DNA of 64,000 nucleotides, from assembly GCA_017457955.1 (NCBI GenBank), contig JAFTGL010000004.1:124001-188000 (forward strand). The letters are read 5' to 3'. The notes under the pieces were generated by a model. That model was not told where the DNA came from, ran no database searches, and was given only the letters and a program-made list of their open reading frames with translations. The position numbers and the translations under genes are program-made. Shown piece by piece: positions 34,419 to 43,206 of this stretch (the first letter of the stretch is position 1; the number at the start of each line of letters is the position of its first letter). The stretch comes from Ruminococcus sp. GTDB lineage: Bacteria; Bacillota; Clostridia; Oscillospirales; Acutalibacteraceae.

Positions 34419-34685
34419 ATGATGCCAAGAGAAAATACGCATGAAAAGAAAAAGAGAAATCCGCTCCTGCCTGTGATGAACGCGCCGTGCATAGAGCTTT
34501 CCGGCAACAGAGAAATATTGGTCGAGGGCAGCAAGGGCGTACTGGAGTACACTGCCGAGACCGTCCGCGTGAACACGCAGGGCATGATCCTAACGATCTG
34601 CGGCAGGGAACTGAACCTGCGCTGTATCTCCGACTCCGCGCTGATGATCGACGGCTTTATCACGAGCCTGAGCTTTACGGTGTAA
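34419..34685 (+). CDS. yqfC: sporulation protein YqfC
   Basis: An 88-residue protein of the YqfC family: a basic N-terminus (HEKKKRNPLL) then the beta-rich NREILVEGSKGVLEYTAETVRV segment and a C-terminal LMIDGFITSLSF. YqfC and YqfD are an invariant pair in endospore-formers. The stop is three bases before the yqfD start, so they are coupled. ATG 34419 or 34422 may be used; GGTGAT is the ribosome site. Confidence 0.88.
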   Translation: MMPRENTHEKKKRNPLLPVMNAPCIELSGNREILVEGSKGVLEYTAETVRVNTQGMILTICGRELNLRCISDSALMIDGFITSLSFTV

Positions 34686-34688
34686 GCC

Positions 34689-35918
34689 ATGCTGTTAGGA
34701 TTACTGCGATTTATCCGCGGCTATGTGAGCTTCACGGTCAGCGGCAAATACCCCGAACGCTTTCTGAACATCACCTCGCGCAACCGTATCCGACTCTGGA
34801 ACGTTCAGCGAAAAGGCGACGGCTTTGACGGGTGCATGTACCGCGCGGATTATCTGAAAATCAGAAAACTTGCAAGAGGATCGGGCGTAAGACTCCGCGT
34901 CACCGCAAAAAGCGGTTTGCCATCCTACGTTGTCCGCTACAAGGACAGGGTAGGGGTAATGATCGGCGCGTGTGCGTTTTTGCTGACGGTGTTCGTCATG
35001 TCGCTGTTCATCTGGAGTATCGACATCACGGGGCTTGACAGGGTCAGCCGCGTTGAGATGCAGGAAGAGCTTCGGGAACAGGGGCTGTATATCGGGGCGT
35101 TCAAGCCGTCGCTCGACTATCAGCGGATCGCCCGCAATATTCTTTTAGAGAATCATGACGTCGGCTGGATGGCGGTAAACGTCACGGGCTCTTACGCTTC
35201 GGTAGAGATCAAGGAAGAAGCCCCCGCGCCCGAGGTCGAGAACGTCTACGCGCCGTGCAATATCAAGGCAAAATCGGACGGCGTGATCCTGCGGATCGAA
35301 GCGCTCGAGGGCACGACCGAGATCACCGAAGGCTCAGGCGTGATCGAAGGACAGCTCCTTGTCAGCGGCGTGATGGGGGATGAGCAGGGCACCTCGCGGC
35401 TGGTGCACGCGCAGGCGCGGGTATTGGCGCGCACCACGCATGAAGCGTCCTTTTCAATATCCGAGAAGCAGAACCGCCTGATCCCGAACGGCGAGACGGC
35501 GGAGCGTCAGAGCGCGGAGCTGTTCGGACTGCGCCTGCCGTACCGCTTCGGCAGGGTGGATTCGCCCTATGCCGCGGTCGATCTTTATACCGACGCGCCC
35601 GCTCCGCTGGGTATCACGCTGCCGATCGGCGTTGCAACGGAGAAGGTCAGCGCGTTGACCTATGAAGAAACGGAGCTGGATGATAATTCTGCGAAAGAAT
35701 TATTGATGAAACAGTCACAGCTGTATGAGCTGTTCTCCCTGTCGGACTGCACGGTAGAGGGGAGAGAGACGGAGCTGTCCCATCAGGACGGCGTCTATAC
35801 CCTGAAGGTTACCTATACCTGCGCCGAGGACATCGCCTACAGCGAGCTGATCGGCACGGATGAAAACACCGACCTGACCCGCTATGTCAATCCGACAGAG
35901 CCTGAGAAAGAACAATAA
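34689..35918 (+). CDS. yqfD: sporulation protein YqfD
   Basis: A 409-residue membrane protein of the YqfD family. One central membrane helix (about residues 92-115, MIGACAFLLTVFVMSLFIWSI) separates a cytoplasmic N-terminal region from a large extracytoplasmic domain. In well-studied Bacilli it acts in the mother cell and is needed for engulfment-stage sporulation. Presence with yqfC and ylbJ implies a sporulation programme, active or inherited. Confidence 0.9.
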   Translation: MLLGLLRFIRGYVSFTVSGKYPERFLNITSRNRIRLWNVQRKGDGFDGCMYRADYLKIRKLARGSGVRLRVTAKSGLPSYVVRYKDRVGVMIGACAFLLTVFVMSLFIWSIDITGLDRVSRVEMQEELREQGLYIGAFKPSLDYQRIARNILLENHDVGWMAVNVTGSYASVEIKEEAPAPEVENVYAPCNIKAKSDGVILRIEALEGTTEITEGSGVIEGQLLVSGVMGDEQGTSRLVHAQARVLARTTHEASFSISEKQNRLIPNGETAERQSAELFGLRLPYRFGRVDSPYAAVDLYTDAPAPLGITLPIGVATEKVSALTYEETELDDNSAKELLMKQSQLYELFSLSDCTVEGRETELSHQDGVYTLKVTYTCAEDIAYSELIGTDENTDLTRYVNPTEPEKEQ

Positions 35919-35920
35919 AC

Positions 35921-35949
35921 TTGTCATGATCCCGATTTTGTGCTATACT
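35921..35949 (+). promoter_or_regulatory. promoter for ymdB
   Basis: TTGTCA (35921-35926) and TATACT (35944-35949) are 17 bases apart. Confidence 0.6.
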
Positions 35950-35980
35950 TCTATTATCCCAGATATAGAAAGATGATAGT

Positions 35981-36751
35981 ATGCGAATCATGTGTATCGG
36001 CGATGTGGTCGGCTCGGTCGGCTGTGCCTTCCTCAGAGAACATCTGCCGTATTTCAAGCGTCAGCAGGGGATCGACTTCGTTATCTGCAACGGTGAGAAC
36101 TCCGCCGACGGCAACGGTCTGACCCCCAAGTCGGCTGAACATCTCTTCACCTCGGGCGTGGATTTCCTCACTCTCGGCAACCACAGCTTCCGCCGCAGAG
36201 AGGTCTTTCCCGTCCTTGACGAGAATCCGAACATCATCCGTCCCTATAATTACCCGTCCTCAGCACCGGGCAGGGGGTACGCGGTCGTCGATATGGGCTA
36301 CACCACCGTCGGGATCATCAACCTCATGGGACAGCAGTTCATGGACGCGAACCTCGAGAATCCCTTTGCCGCCGCGGATAAGATCCTCAAAGAGATCGAC
36401 GCGAAGGTCATTTTAGTGGATTTCCATGCCGAAGCGACCTCCGAGAAGCGCGCGATGGGCTTTTACCTCGACGGCAGGGTGTCCGCGGTATTCGGCACGC
36501 ATACCCATGTCCTGACCGCCGACGCCGAGGTACTGCCGAACGGCACGGGCTACATCACGGATATCGGCATGACGGGCGTGATCGACAGCTGTCTGGGCGT
36601 CAAGAAGGACATCATCATGCGCCGCTTTACCACCCAGCTTCCCGAGCGGTTTGAGCTGGCGTCGGGCGCGTGCAAGCTCGACTGCGCCGTGTTCGATATC
36701 GACCGCGGCAGCGGCAGATGTACGGCGGCTCAGTCATTTAAACTAAGATAA
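35981..36751 (+). CDS. ymdB: YmdB-family metallophosphoesterase
   Basis: A 256-residue protein of the TIGR00282/YmdB family, a dinuclear-metal phosphodiesterase active on 2',3'-cyclic nucleotides in Bacillus. It keeps IGDVVGSVG, CNGENSADGNGLT, LGNHSFRR, DFHAEATSEKRAMG, FGTHTHVLTAD and DIGMTG, which supply the metal ligands. Length is normal. It stands alone between yqfD and the fakA-like gene. Confidence 0.9.
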   Translation: MRIMCIGDVVGSVGCAFLREHLPYFKRQQGIDFVICNGENSADGNGLTPKSAEHLFTSGVDFLTLGNHSFRRREVFPVLDENPNIIRPYNYPSSAPGRGYAVVDMGYTTVGIINLMGQQFMDANLENPFAAADKILKEIDAKVILVDFHAEATSEKRAMGFYLDGRVSAVFGTHTHVLTADAEVLPNGTGYITDIGMTGVIDSCLGVKKDIIMRRFTTQLPERFELASGACKLDCAVFDIDRGSGRCTAAQSFKLR

Positions 36752-36787
36752 TTTGGAATTTATACCCCTTTTTTGTATACAAAGTGC

Positions 36788-36816
36788 TTGATAATTCTTA
36801 CGAATTAGTGTATAAT
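36788..36816 (+). promoter_or_regulatory. promoter for the fakA-like gene
   Basis: TTGATA (36788-36793) and TATAAT (36811-36816) are spaced by 17 bases. The leader behind it contains a nested hairpin (GCGG...AACCGA/TTCGGTT...CCGC, 36847-36882) without a T-run. Confidence 0.75.
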
Positions 36817-36928
36817 GTTACAGGTTTGAAAGAAATATCTTTTTTTGCGGTTGGAAACCGATCTTGATTCGGTTCTGTCCGCTGACTACTGATCTCTGAT
36901 CACTAAATAAAAGGATGTGTTTACGTTG

Positions 36929-38593
36929 ATGAACGGTGAAACTCTTAGACAAGCGATCATTTCCGGCGCGAATAATATTTCTTCTATCAAGGCGCGCATT
37001 AATGATCTTAACATTTTCCCTGTACCCGATGGCGACACCGGTACAAACATGTCGATGACGATCGTCGCGGCTGCCGACGCCCTCAAGGACGCTGAGCCTG
37101 CCGACGTATCCGCAGTCTCCCGCATGACCGCCTCCGCAATGCTCAGGGGCGCGCGCGGCAACTCCGGCGTTATCACCTCTCTGCTTTTCAGAGGTATCTC
37201 CAAGGGCTTAGAGGGCAAGGCGGAAGCAACAGGCGCTGATCTGATCCACGCGCTGGGCATGGGCGTAGAAGCCGCCTACAACGCGGTCACCAAGCCCACC
37301 GAGGGCACCATCCTCACCGTAGCCCGCATGGGTTATGAAGCAGGCTTAGAGGCGCTCGAGACCGAGGAAGATCCCGCAGTACTCTGGGAGACCGTATGCG
37401 ACGCCGCTGCCGAAGCGCTGGAGCTGACTCCCACCATGCTTCCCGTCCTCAAGAAGGCTGGCGTTGTCGACGCGGGCGGCAAGGGTATCCTCACCATCTT
37501 CGAGGGTATGCTCTCCGTCATCCGTGACGGCGTAGTCGTCGAGTACGAAGAAGAAGCCTACGAGAAAGAGAATGACGACGACTGGTTCCGCTCCGCCGCG
37601 GCTGAGTTCGATCAGGTCATCAACTTTACATACTGCACCGAGTTCATTGTCGGACGTGATCCCGAAGTCGAGACCGACCCCAACGAGCTTAGACTGTTCC
37701 TCGAGACCATCGGCGACAGCATTGTCATGGTAGCTGACGACGAGATCATCAAGGTCCATGTTCACACCGAGCAGCCCGGCAACGCTATGCAGCACGGTCT
37801 TGAATATGGCCAGCTTCTCACCGTCAAGGTCGAGAATATGAAGGAACAGCACAAGAAGGCGAAGGAAGATAACGACAAGGCAAAGGCGAAGGCTGAGAAG
37901 AAGGCTGAGCCCGTCGTCGCTGAGCCTACCGAGGAATTCGGCTTTGTAGCGGTTGCCGCGGGCGAAGGACTCTCCAACCTCTTCAACGAGCTGGGCTGTC
38001 TGAACGTCGTATCCGGCGGTCAGAGCATGAACCCCTCCACCGACGATATCCTCGAGGCGGTCATGGCGACCCCCGCGAAGCGCGTTTTCGTCCTGCCGAA
38101 CAACAAGAACATCATCATGGCTGCCGAGCAGACCGTCGCGCTGGTCGAGGACAGAGAGGTCATCATCGTTCCGACCCGCACCATCCCGCAGGGTCTCTCC
38201 GCAATGCTGGTATTCGATCCCGATGTTGACGCCGACACCAACGTCGACAACATGATGCAGGCGGCGAAGAACGTCGCTACCGGTCAGATCACCTTTGCGG
38301 CGCGCGACTCCGAGTTCGGCTCCAAGAAGATCAAGGAAGGCGAGATCATCGGTCTGAACAACGGCAAGCTGACCGTCACTTCCTCCACTCCGAACAAGGC
38401 GCTGTATAAGCTGGCTAAGACCATGATCAACAAGGAGATGTCCTTTGTGACCCTGATCTCCGGCGAGGGCGTTTCCGATGAGGATGCCGCGGCGGCTGTC
38501 GAAATGCTCGAGACCAAGTTCGCCGATCAGGTCGACATCACCTACATCAAGGGCGATCAGCCGATCTACTACTACATCTTCAGCGTAGAATAA
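36929..38593 (+). CDS. fakA: DAK2-domain fatty acid kinase subunit FakA/YloV-like
   Basis: A 554-residue protein with a DhaL-like nucleotide-binding N-terminal domain (PVPDGDTGTNM, D34, D36 for Mg-ATP; ARGNSGVITS), a middle part with HVHTEQPG, and a DegV-like C-terminal domain. It works with an acyl-binding FakB (DegV) partner to make acyl-phosphate from free fatty acid. No fakB is adjacent, and the usual upstream Asp23/YloU gene is also missing. ATG 36929 is chosen; GTG 36917 is too close to AAGG. Confidence 0.9.
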   Translation: MNGETLRQAIISGANNISSIKARINDLNIFPVPDGDTGTNMSMTIVAAADALKDAEPADVSAVSRMTASAMLRGARGNSGVITSLLFRGISKGLEGKAEATGADLIHALGMGVEAAYNAVTKPTEGTILTVARMGYEAGLEALETEEDPAVLWETVCDAAAEALELTPTMLPVLKKAGVVDAGGKGILTIFEGMLSVIRDGVVVEYEEEAYEKENDDDWFRSAAAEFDQVINFTYCTEFIVGRDPEVETDPNELRLFLETIGDSIVMVADDEIIKVHVHTEQPGNAMQHGLEYGQLLTVKVENMKEQHKKAKEDNDKAKAKAEKKAEPVVAEPTEEFGFVAVAAGEGLSNLFNELGCLNVVSGGQSMNPSTDDILEAVMATPAKRVFVLPNNKNIIMAAEQTVALVEDREVIIVPTRTIPQGLSAMLVFDPDVDADTNVDNMMQAAKNVATGQITFAARDSEFGSKKIKEGEIIGLNNGKLTVTSSTPNKALYKLAKTMINKEMSFVTLISGEGVSDEDAAAAVEMLETKFADQVDITYIKGDQPIYYYIFSVE

Positions 38594-38604
38594 TCAAGTT
38601 TTCC

Positions 38605-38638
38605 AAGGGGCTGTCAGACGACAGCCTCTTATTTTTTG
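38605..38638 (+). terminator. terminator after the fakA-like gene
   Basis: The stem AGGGGCTGTC / GACAGCCTCT is followed by TATTTTTTG. Confidence 0.85.
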
Positions 38639-38667
38639 TTGACAGATCAAAAAAACTGTAGTAAAAT
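38639..38667 (+). promoter_or_regulatory. promoter for recG
   Basis: TTGACA (38639-38644) and TAAAAT (38662-38667) with a 17-base spacer overlap the end of the preceding terminator. Confidence 0.75.
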
Positions 38668-38748
38668 AAATATAGAACACATGTTTTATAGGTCTTTTTG
38701 ACCGTTTTTATTGAAAAAAGATGATTTTTGAGGAAAGGAGAGGTACGC

Positions 38749-40791
38749 GTGTCCCTGTATGAAAAGCCGATCACACAGCTCAGCGGGATCGGGGAGAAGC
38801 GCGCTTCTCTGTTCCGCAAATTAGGGATCAATACCGTCGGCGATATGATCACCTACTATCCCCGCGCCTATGACAATTGGGCTGAAACCACGCCGATCAG
38901 CGAACTGTCCGACGGCGAGAAGTACGTGGTGCGGGCAAGGGTCGCCACTCCTGTGAACAACCAGCGTATTTCGGGCGGGCGAATGCTCGCGAAGCTGAGC
39001 GTGTCCGATGATACGGGCTATATGAACCTGACCTTTTTCAACAATAAATATATTGCGTCCATGCTCCGCTTCGGTGAGGAATACTGCTTCATGGGCAGGG
39101 TCACGCGCGACAAATACGGCTGTCAGATGGTCTCGCCCGAGTTCACTTCGGCGGCGACCGCCGACGCGATCACCCCTGTCTATAACCTGACCGCGGGACT
39201 GACCAACCGCATGCTGGTCAAGGCGGCAAAGGATGCGCTGAGCATGCTTCCCGACGTCGTCAAAGACCCTCTGCCGTATGACGTTTTGAAGCGGTACGAT
39301 CTTTGTCCGCTGTCCTACGCGTTAAAGAATATCCATTTCCCGTCCGATCTGTCCGCGATGGAGAGGGCTCGTCACCGCCTGATCTTTGAGGAGCTTCTGA
39401 CGCTGAACCTCGGCATGCGGCTGATGAAATCCCGCTCCCATGAGGACACCGCCGTGCATATGACGACGGATTACACGGGAGAATTCATCAAGACCCTGCC
39501 GTTCGAGCTGACAGGAGCGCAGAAACGCGCTGTCACAGACTGCGTCAATGATATGAAGAACAAGCCCTCACCGATGAACCGGCTGATCCAGGGCGACGTC
39601 GGCTCGGGCAAGACCGCCGTGTGTGCCGCCGTGTGCTACCACACCGTGAAAAACGGCTATCAGGCGGCGTTTATGGCGCCGACCGAAATCCTTGCCCAAC
39701 AGCATTTTGAGACCTTCTCCAAAATGTTTGCCGGCACAGACGTGCGGATCGACCTTTTGACAGGCTCGATGACTGCCGCGGAGAAAAGAAAAACCCGCGC
39801 GCGGATCGAGTCGGGAGAAAGCGATATCGTGATCGGTACCCATGCCTTGTTGTCCGAGAGCACCGTTTTCCACAGCTTAGGCTGCGCGATCACCGACGAA
39901 CAGCACCGTTTCGGCGTCAAACAACGTGCCCGACTTGCCTCCAAGGGCGAGCATCCCCATGTGCTGGTGCTCTCCGCGACGCCCATCCCGCGCACGCTGG
40001 GGCTGATCATCTACGGCGATCTGGACATCACGATCATCGACGAGCTGCCCCCGGGGCGCACCGAGGTCGAAACCTACTTCATCGGCGAGGATAAGCGCGA
40101 CCGTGCGCTGGGCTTCATCAAAAAGCAGGTCGACGAGGGACGGCAGGCGTACATCGTCTGTCCCTTAGTCGAAGAGGGCGAGGGCGATTTACAGCTCCAA
40201 TCCGCGAACGACTATGCCGCAGAGCTGATGCTGGGTGCGTTCCGTGATTACCCCGTCGGAATTCTGCACGGCAAGATGAAGGCAAAGGAAAAAGAAGCGG
40301 TGATGGCGCAGTTCGCGAAGAATGAAATTGCCATCCTCGTCGCTACCACGGTCGTTGAGGTCGGCGTCGACGTCAGGAACGCCACCGTCATGATGATCGA
40401 GAACGCCGAGCGGTTCGGACTGTCTACTCTCCATCAGCTTCGCGGACGCGTCGGCAGAGGGCAGTACAAGAGCTACTGTATCCTCGTTTCCGACAACAGG
40501 GGAGAGAATACCGAACAGCGCCTCTCTACCATGTGCCGCACGAACAACGGCTTTGAGATCGCGGATATGGACCTAAAGCTACGCGGTCCCGGCGACTTCT
40601 TCGGCAACCGTCAGCACGGTCTGCCGCAGCTGATGATAGCGGACTTTTCCGATACCGAGACTCTTGCCCAAAGTCAGGAGGCGGCGGAGTACCTTTTGGA
40701 ACTCTCGCCCGACCTGAGTGATGACGCGATGCGTCCCATGCGGGCAAAGATCCGTCAGCTCTTTTCGACAACCGAAAACACCATGAATTAA
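38749..40791 (+). CDS. recG: ATP-dependent DNA helicase RecG
   Basis: A 680-residue branch-migrating helicase that reverses stalled forks. It has the wedge/OB domain at the N-terminus (YPRAYDNW), Walker A GDVGSGKT from residue 282, the DEQH box at 383-386, SATPIPRTL, and RGRVGRGQYKSYC with the TRG motif region near the C-terminus. Start is GTG 38749 with AAAGGAGAGGT; an ATG at 38728 precedes the ribosome site. Length is normal. Confidence 0.96.
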   Translation: MSLYEKPITQLSGIGEKRASLFRKLGINTVGDMITYYPRAYDNWAETTPISELSDGEKYVVRARVATPVNNQRISGGRMLAKLSVSDDTGYMNLTFFNNKYIASMLRFGEEYCFMGRVTRDKYGCQMVSPEFTSAATADAITPVYNLTAGLTNRMLVKAAKDALSMLPDVVKDPLPYDVLKRYDLCPLSYALKNIHFPSDLSAMERARHRLIFEELLTLNLGMRLMKSRSHEDTAVHMTTDYTGEFIKTLPFELTGAQKRAVTDCVNDMKNKPSPMNRLIQGDVGSGKTAVCAAVCYHTVKNGYQAAFMAPTEILAQQHFETFSKMFAGTDVRIDLLTGSMTAAEKRKTRARIESGESDIVIGTHALLSESTVFHSLGCAITDEQHRFGVKQRARLASKGEHPHVLVLSATPIPRTLGLIIYGDLDITIIDELPPGRTEVETYFIGEDKRDRALGFIKKQVDEGRQAYIVCPLVEEGEGDLQLQSANDYAAELMLGAFRDYPVGILHGKMKAKEKEAVMAQFAKNEIAILVATTVVEVGVDVRNATVMMIENAERFGLSTLHQLRGRVGRGQYKSYCILVSDNRGENTEQRLSTMCRTNNGFEIADMDLKLRGPGDFFGNRQHGLPQLMIADFSDTETLAQSQEAAEYLLELSPDLSDDAMRPMRAKIRQLFSTTENTMN

Positions 40792-40792
40792 C

Positions 40793-40826
40793 AAAGGCTC
40801 CCCGATTTGCTTCGGAGAGCCTTTTC
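40793..40826 (+). terminator. terminator after recG
   Basis: The stem AAAGGCTCC / GGAGAGCCTTT with an 11-base loop is followed by a short T-run. Confidence 0.75.
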
Positions 40827-41100
40827 AATGTGAACAGCAGAATTTGCGAAAATCGCGAAAAACCGACTTCAAAATCACGGAAAATTTCAAAAATCCGACT
40901 TCTGAATGCACAACAAACCGAACGGCTGGATCCCGCACGAACAGTGAGCTTTGGGACCCTTCGCGACACCAAAATGAACAGCAGATTGCACAACAGGCGA
41001 ACAACAGCCGCACAACAAGCGAACAACAAGAGAACACAAATAAAGAAATAAAGAAAATAAAGAATAAAAGAAGAATAAGAATCTTTTATAGGAGCTTGCA
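40827..41100. other. A- and CAA-rich stretch without a confident gene
   Basis: This 270-base gap contains repeated motifs (CCGACTTC twice, AACAGCAGA twice, ACAAC/GCGAACAAC several times) and ends in AT-rich AAATAAAGAA units. A plus-strand frame from 40844 gives a polar, Gln/Asn/Lys-rich peptide (EQQIAQQANNSRTTSEQQ), reminiscent of the tails of phage or plasmid replication initiators, but it lacks a ribosome site and continues into the antisense of the next gene. I treat it as probable relic or non-coding sequence. Confidence 0.35.
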
Positions 41101-41104
41101 AGTT

Positions 41105-41755
41105 TTAAAAATCGATCTTGTGTACTTCTTCAAAGACGCAGATCAGCTTTTCGCTGACCGCCCTGTCCTCGTGCAGACTGCCGAAGTACCATTTCCTATA
41201 GCGGGCGTTGTGCATGACGGTGTCAAGGAAGATGTTCAGGTCGTTGATAGAAGCGTTGCGGTCGATCAAGCGCTTGACGGAAGCGGGCGCTTCATGGGTG
41301 ATGATCAGGTCGACACGGCGGCGCTGTTCTTCGATATTGACGACGGCGTACTCCAGCTCTTCGTCAGTCGGCAGGGAAGGGGCATGCTCCGTCTCGTCCG
41401 CTTCGGGCGGCAGTCCTCCGCCTAAGGCAAAGACGGTCTTGTCCTCGATCTTATACAGCTCCCCGCGGTTCAGACAATAGATGTTGTCGCTGATCTTGCG
41501 CGCTGTACCGCCGTGGAGCGTCACTTCCTCAAATCCCTTCAGCCTTTCAAAGTTCTCATGAGCGCCCTCGACAAAAAGGATGTCAAATTTCTTCTTTGAG
41601 AGCTTCTTAAGGCTTTTAATTTCTTCTTTAGAATTATCCCAGATAAAACCGAAATCTCCCGTGATGATGAGGGTATCGCCTTTTTTGAGATGATTCAGTC
41701 CTCTCTCGTTAAAAATCTCGTAATCACCGTGGGTATCTCCTGTGATGTATATCAA
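41105..41755 (-). CDS. calcineurin-like metallophosphoesterase
   Basis: A 216-residue protein starting at TTG 41755, five bases after GGAGGA; an in-frame ATG upstream at 41824 has no site. Metal motifs are YITGDTHGD, TGDFGF, VEGAHEN (GNHE position is degenerate) and ITHEAP. It belongs to the metallophosphoesterase superfamily; the substrate is unknown. It stands alone, converging on recG. Confidence 0.8.
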   Translation of the reverse strand: MIYITGDTHGDYEIFNERGLNHLKKGDTLIITGDFGFIWDNSKEEIKSLKKLSKKKFDILFVEGAHENFERLKGFEEVTLHGGTARKISDNIYCLNRGELYKIEDKTVFALGGGLPPEADETEHAPSLPTDEELEYAVVNIEEQRRRVDLIITHEAPASVKRLIDRNASINDLNIFLDTVMHNARYRKWYFGSLHEDRAVSEKLICVFEEVHKIDF

Positions 41756-41796
41756 AATGTTCCTCCAAAAAATTTGTAAATTTATGCTATTTGCGA

Positions 41797-41825
41797 TTGA
41801 TAAGTCGCGATAAATAGTGTACAAT
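41797..41825 (+). promoter_or_regulatory. promoter for the DacF-like pair
   Basis: TTGATA (41797-41802) and TACAAT (41820-41825) are 17 bases apart. Confidence 0.65.
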
Positions 41826-41891
41826 AAAAGTGTATGTAGCGATTATTAATTTCTTTCAAAGCAATTATATCATAACTTCTAAGGAAATACT

Positions 41892-43202
41892 ATGAATAAA
41901 AGATTAAAATTTTTTCTTTCGGTCTCTTTGATTTTTGCTATATTTGTCAGCAGCTTCATCCTTCCCGCGGCGTCCTTCGAGAACGACGTCGAGACCTCCA
42001 CCGCCGACATGCTGCTGATCAACACCGATACCGACACCGTGGTTTTCTCCCAGAAGCCCGACAACATGTGGTACGCGGGCACTCTCGCTGAGCTGATGAC
42101 CTTCCTGCTCGCCTACGAGTCGATCTCCGATCTGGACGGGACGACCTTCAAGGTGGAGCAGACCTTCATCAAAGGCTTGCCGTACACTGACGGCTGTCTG
42201 GACAAGTTCGTCGGTCAGACGCTGACCGCGAAGGATCTGATGTCGATCATGCTCCTGACGAGCGGCAGCGACGCCGCCTATGCGCTTGCGAGTCTGGCAA
42301 ATAACGGCGATACCGACGCCTTTGTCGCCGATATGAACGCCCGTGCCGAGGCTTTGGGCTGTACCAATACCGGTTACGTCAGCCCCGGCTTCAACGATAC
42401 ATCCGACCAGTATACCACGTGCAGAGACTTGTACAGGCTCTATACGGTCGTGGATAAGATCGAGCTGTACAATAAGATCATGCAGATGGATTCCTTCACG
42501 CCCGCGGGTCTGGATGAAGGAGACTACACGGTCGATGTGGAAATCTCTATCCTCAACGAAAACAGCCCTTACTACTTCCGCTATGTCAACGACGCGCAGT
42601 ATTCCTATAGCAAAGCTACCTACGCGGGTATCGCGCTGACAACGACCTACCGCGGCAAGAACTACTTTTACGCAGGCTTGCTGGGTCTGAACGAAAGCGA
42701 GCGCAACGCCTACGCCGACGCGAGAAAGCTGACCACATGGGCGTATCAGAACCTTTCCGACCGAAAGATGATCAACGAGGAGGACGCTTTGTATCAGGTC
42801 GAGATAAAGGGCGGCTGGGGCGAGTATATGGTCGATCTGCACCCGCGGAACTCTGCTTTCAAAACGCTGCCTAACGAGTATGACGAGTCAAAGCTGACCT
42901 ATAGCTTTGACGTGCCCGAGTCGGTCGAGACGCCGGTTTTGGGCGATCAGGCTGTCGGCCGCGCAAAGATATCCTATGACGGCAACGAGATCGACGATAT
43001 CGCGCTGTATACCAATACCGACGAAGGGCTCGGGATGTTGTCCGACGCGGGACGCTTCGCAAGCTATGTGCTGGACCGCCTGACGCCGAATCAGTATTAT
43101 GCCCCCGATGAAGAGGAAGAGCTGCAAGAAACGGCTCAGCCCGCCGAAAAAGAGACGGAAGCATCTACACAGACTGCGGCAACCGCCGCGACGGAGGGCT
43201 GA
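41892..43202 (+). CDS. DacF-like D-alanyl-D-alanine carboxypeptidase family protein, active site lost (1)
   Basis: A 436-residue secreted protein with an N-terminal signal (residues 1-26, SLIFAIFVSSFILPAASF) and the peptidase S11 fold. The SxxK motif is replaced: the YPASLTK position reads YAGTLAE (T64, E67). The SxN motif is S-G-S in LLTSGSDAAYALA, and no KTG box is visible. The rest of the fold (ADMNARAEALGCTNTGYVSPGF) is preserved, so it is likely a penicillin-binding-protein-like binder rather than a peptidase. Its partner follows after four bases. Confidence 0.8.
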   Translation: MNKRLKFFLSVSLIFAIFVSSFILPAASFENDVETSTADMLLINTDTDTVVFSQKPDNMWYAGTLAELMTFLLAYESISDLDGTTFKVEQTFIKGLPYTDGCLDKFVGQTLTAKDLMSIMLLTSGSDAAYALASLANNGDTDAFVADMNARAEALGCTNTGYVSPGFNDTSDQYTTCRDLYRLYTVVDKIELYNKIMQMDSFTPAGLDEGDYTVDVEISILNENSPYYFRYVNDAQYSYSKATYAGIALTTTYRGKNYFYAGLLGLNESERNAYADARKLTTWAYQNLSDRKMINEEDALYQVEIKGGWGEYMVDLHPRNSAFKTLPNEYDESKLTYSFDVPESVETPVLGDQAVGRAKISYDGNEIDDIALYTNTDEGLGMLSDAGRFASYVLDRLTPNQYYAPDEEEELQETAQPAEKETEASTQTAATAATEG

Positions 43203-43206
43203 CGCT

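Noticed and set aside
36847..36882. Hairpin in the fakA leader as a riboswitch or attenuator
   Set aside because: There is a nested stem but no T-run and no match to a riboswitch core I know.
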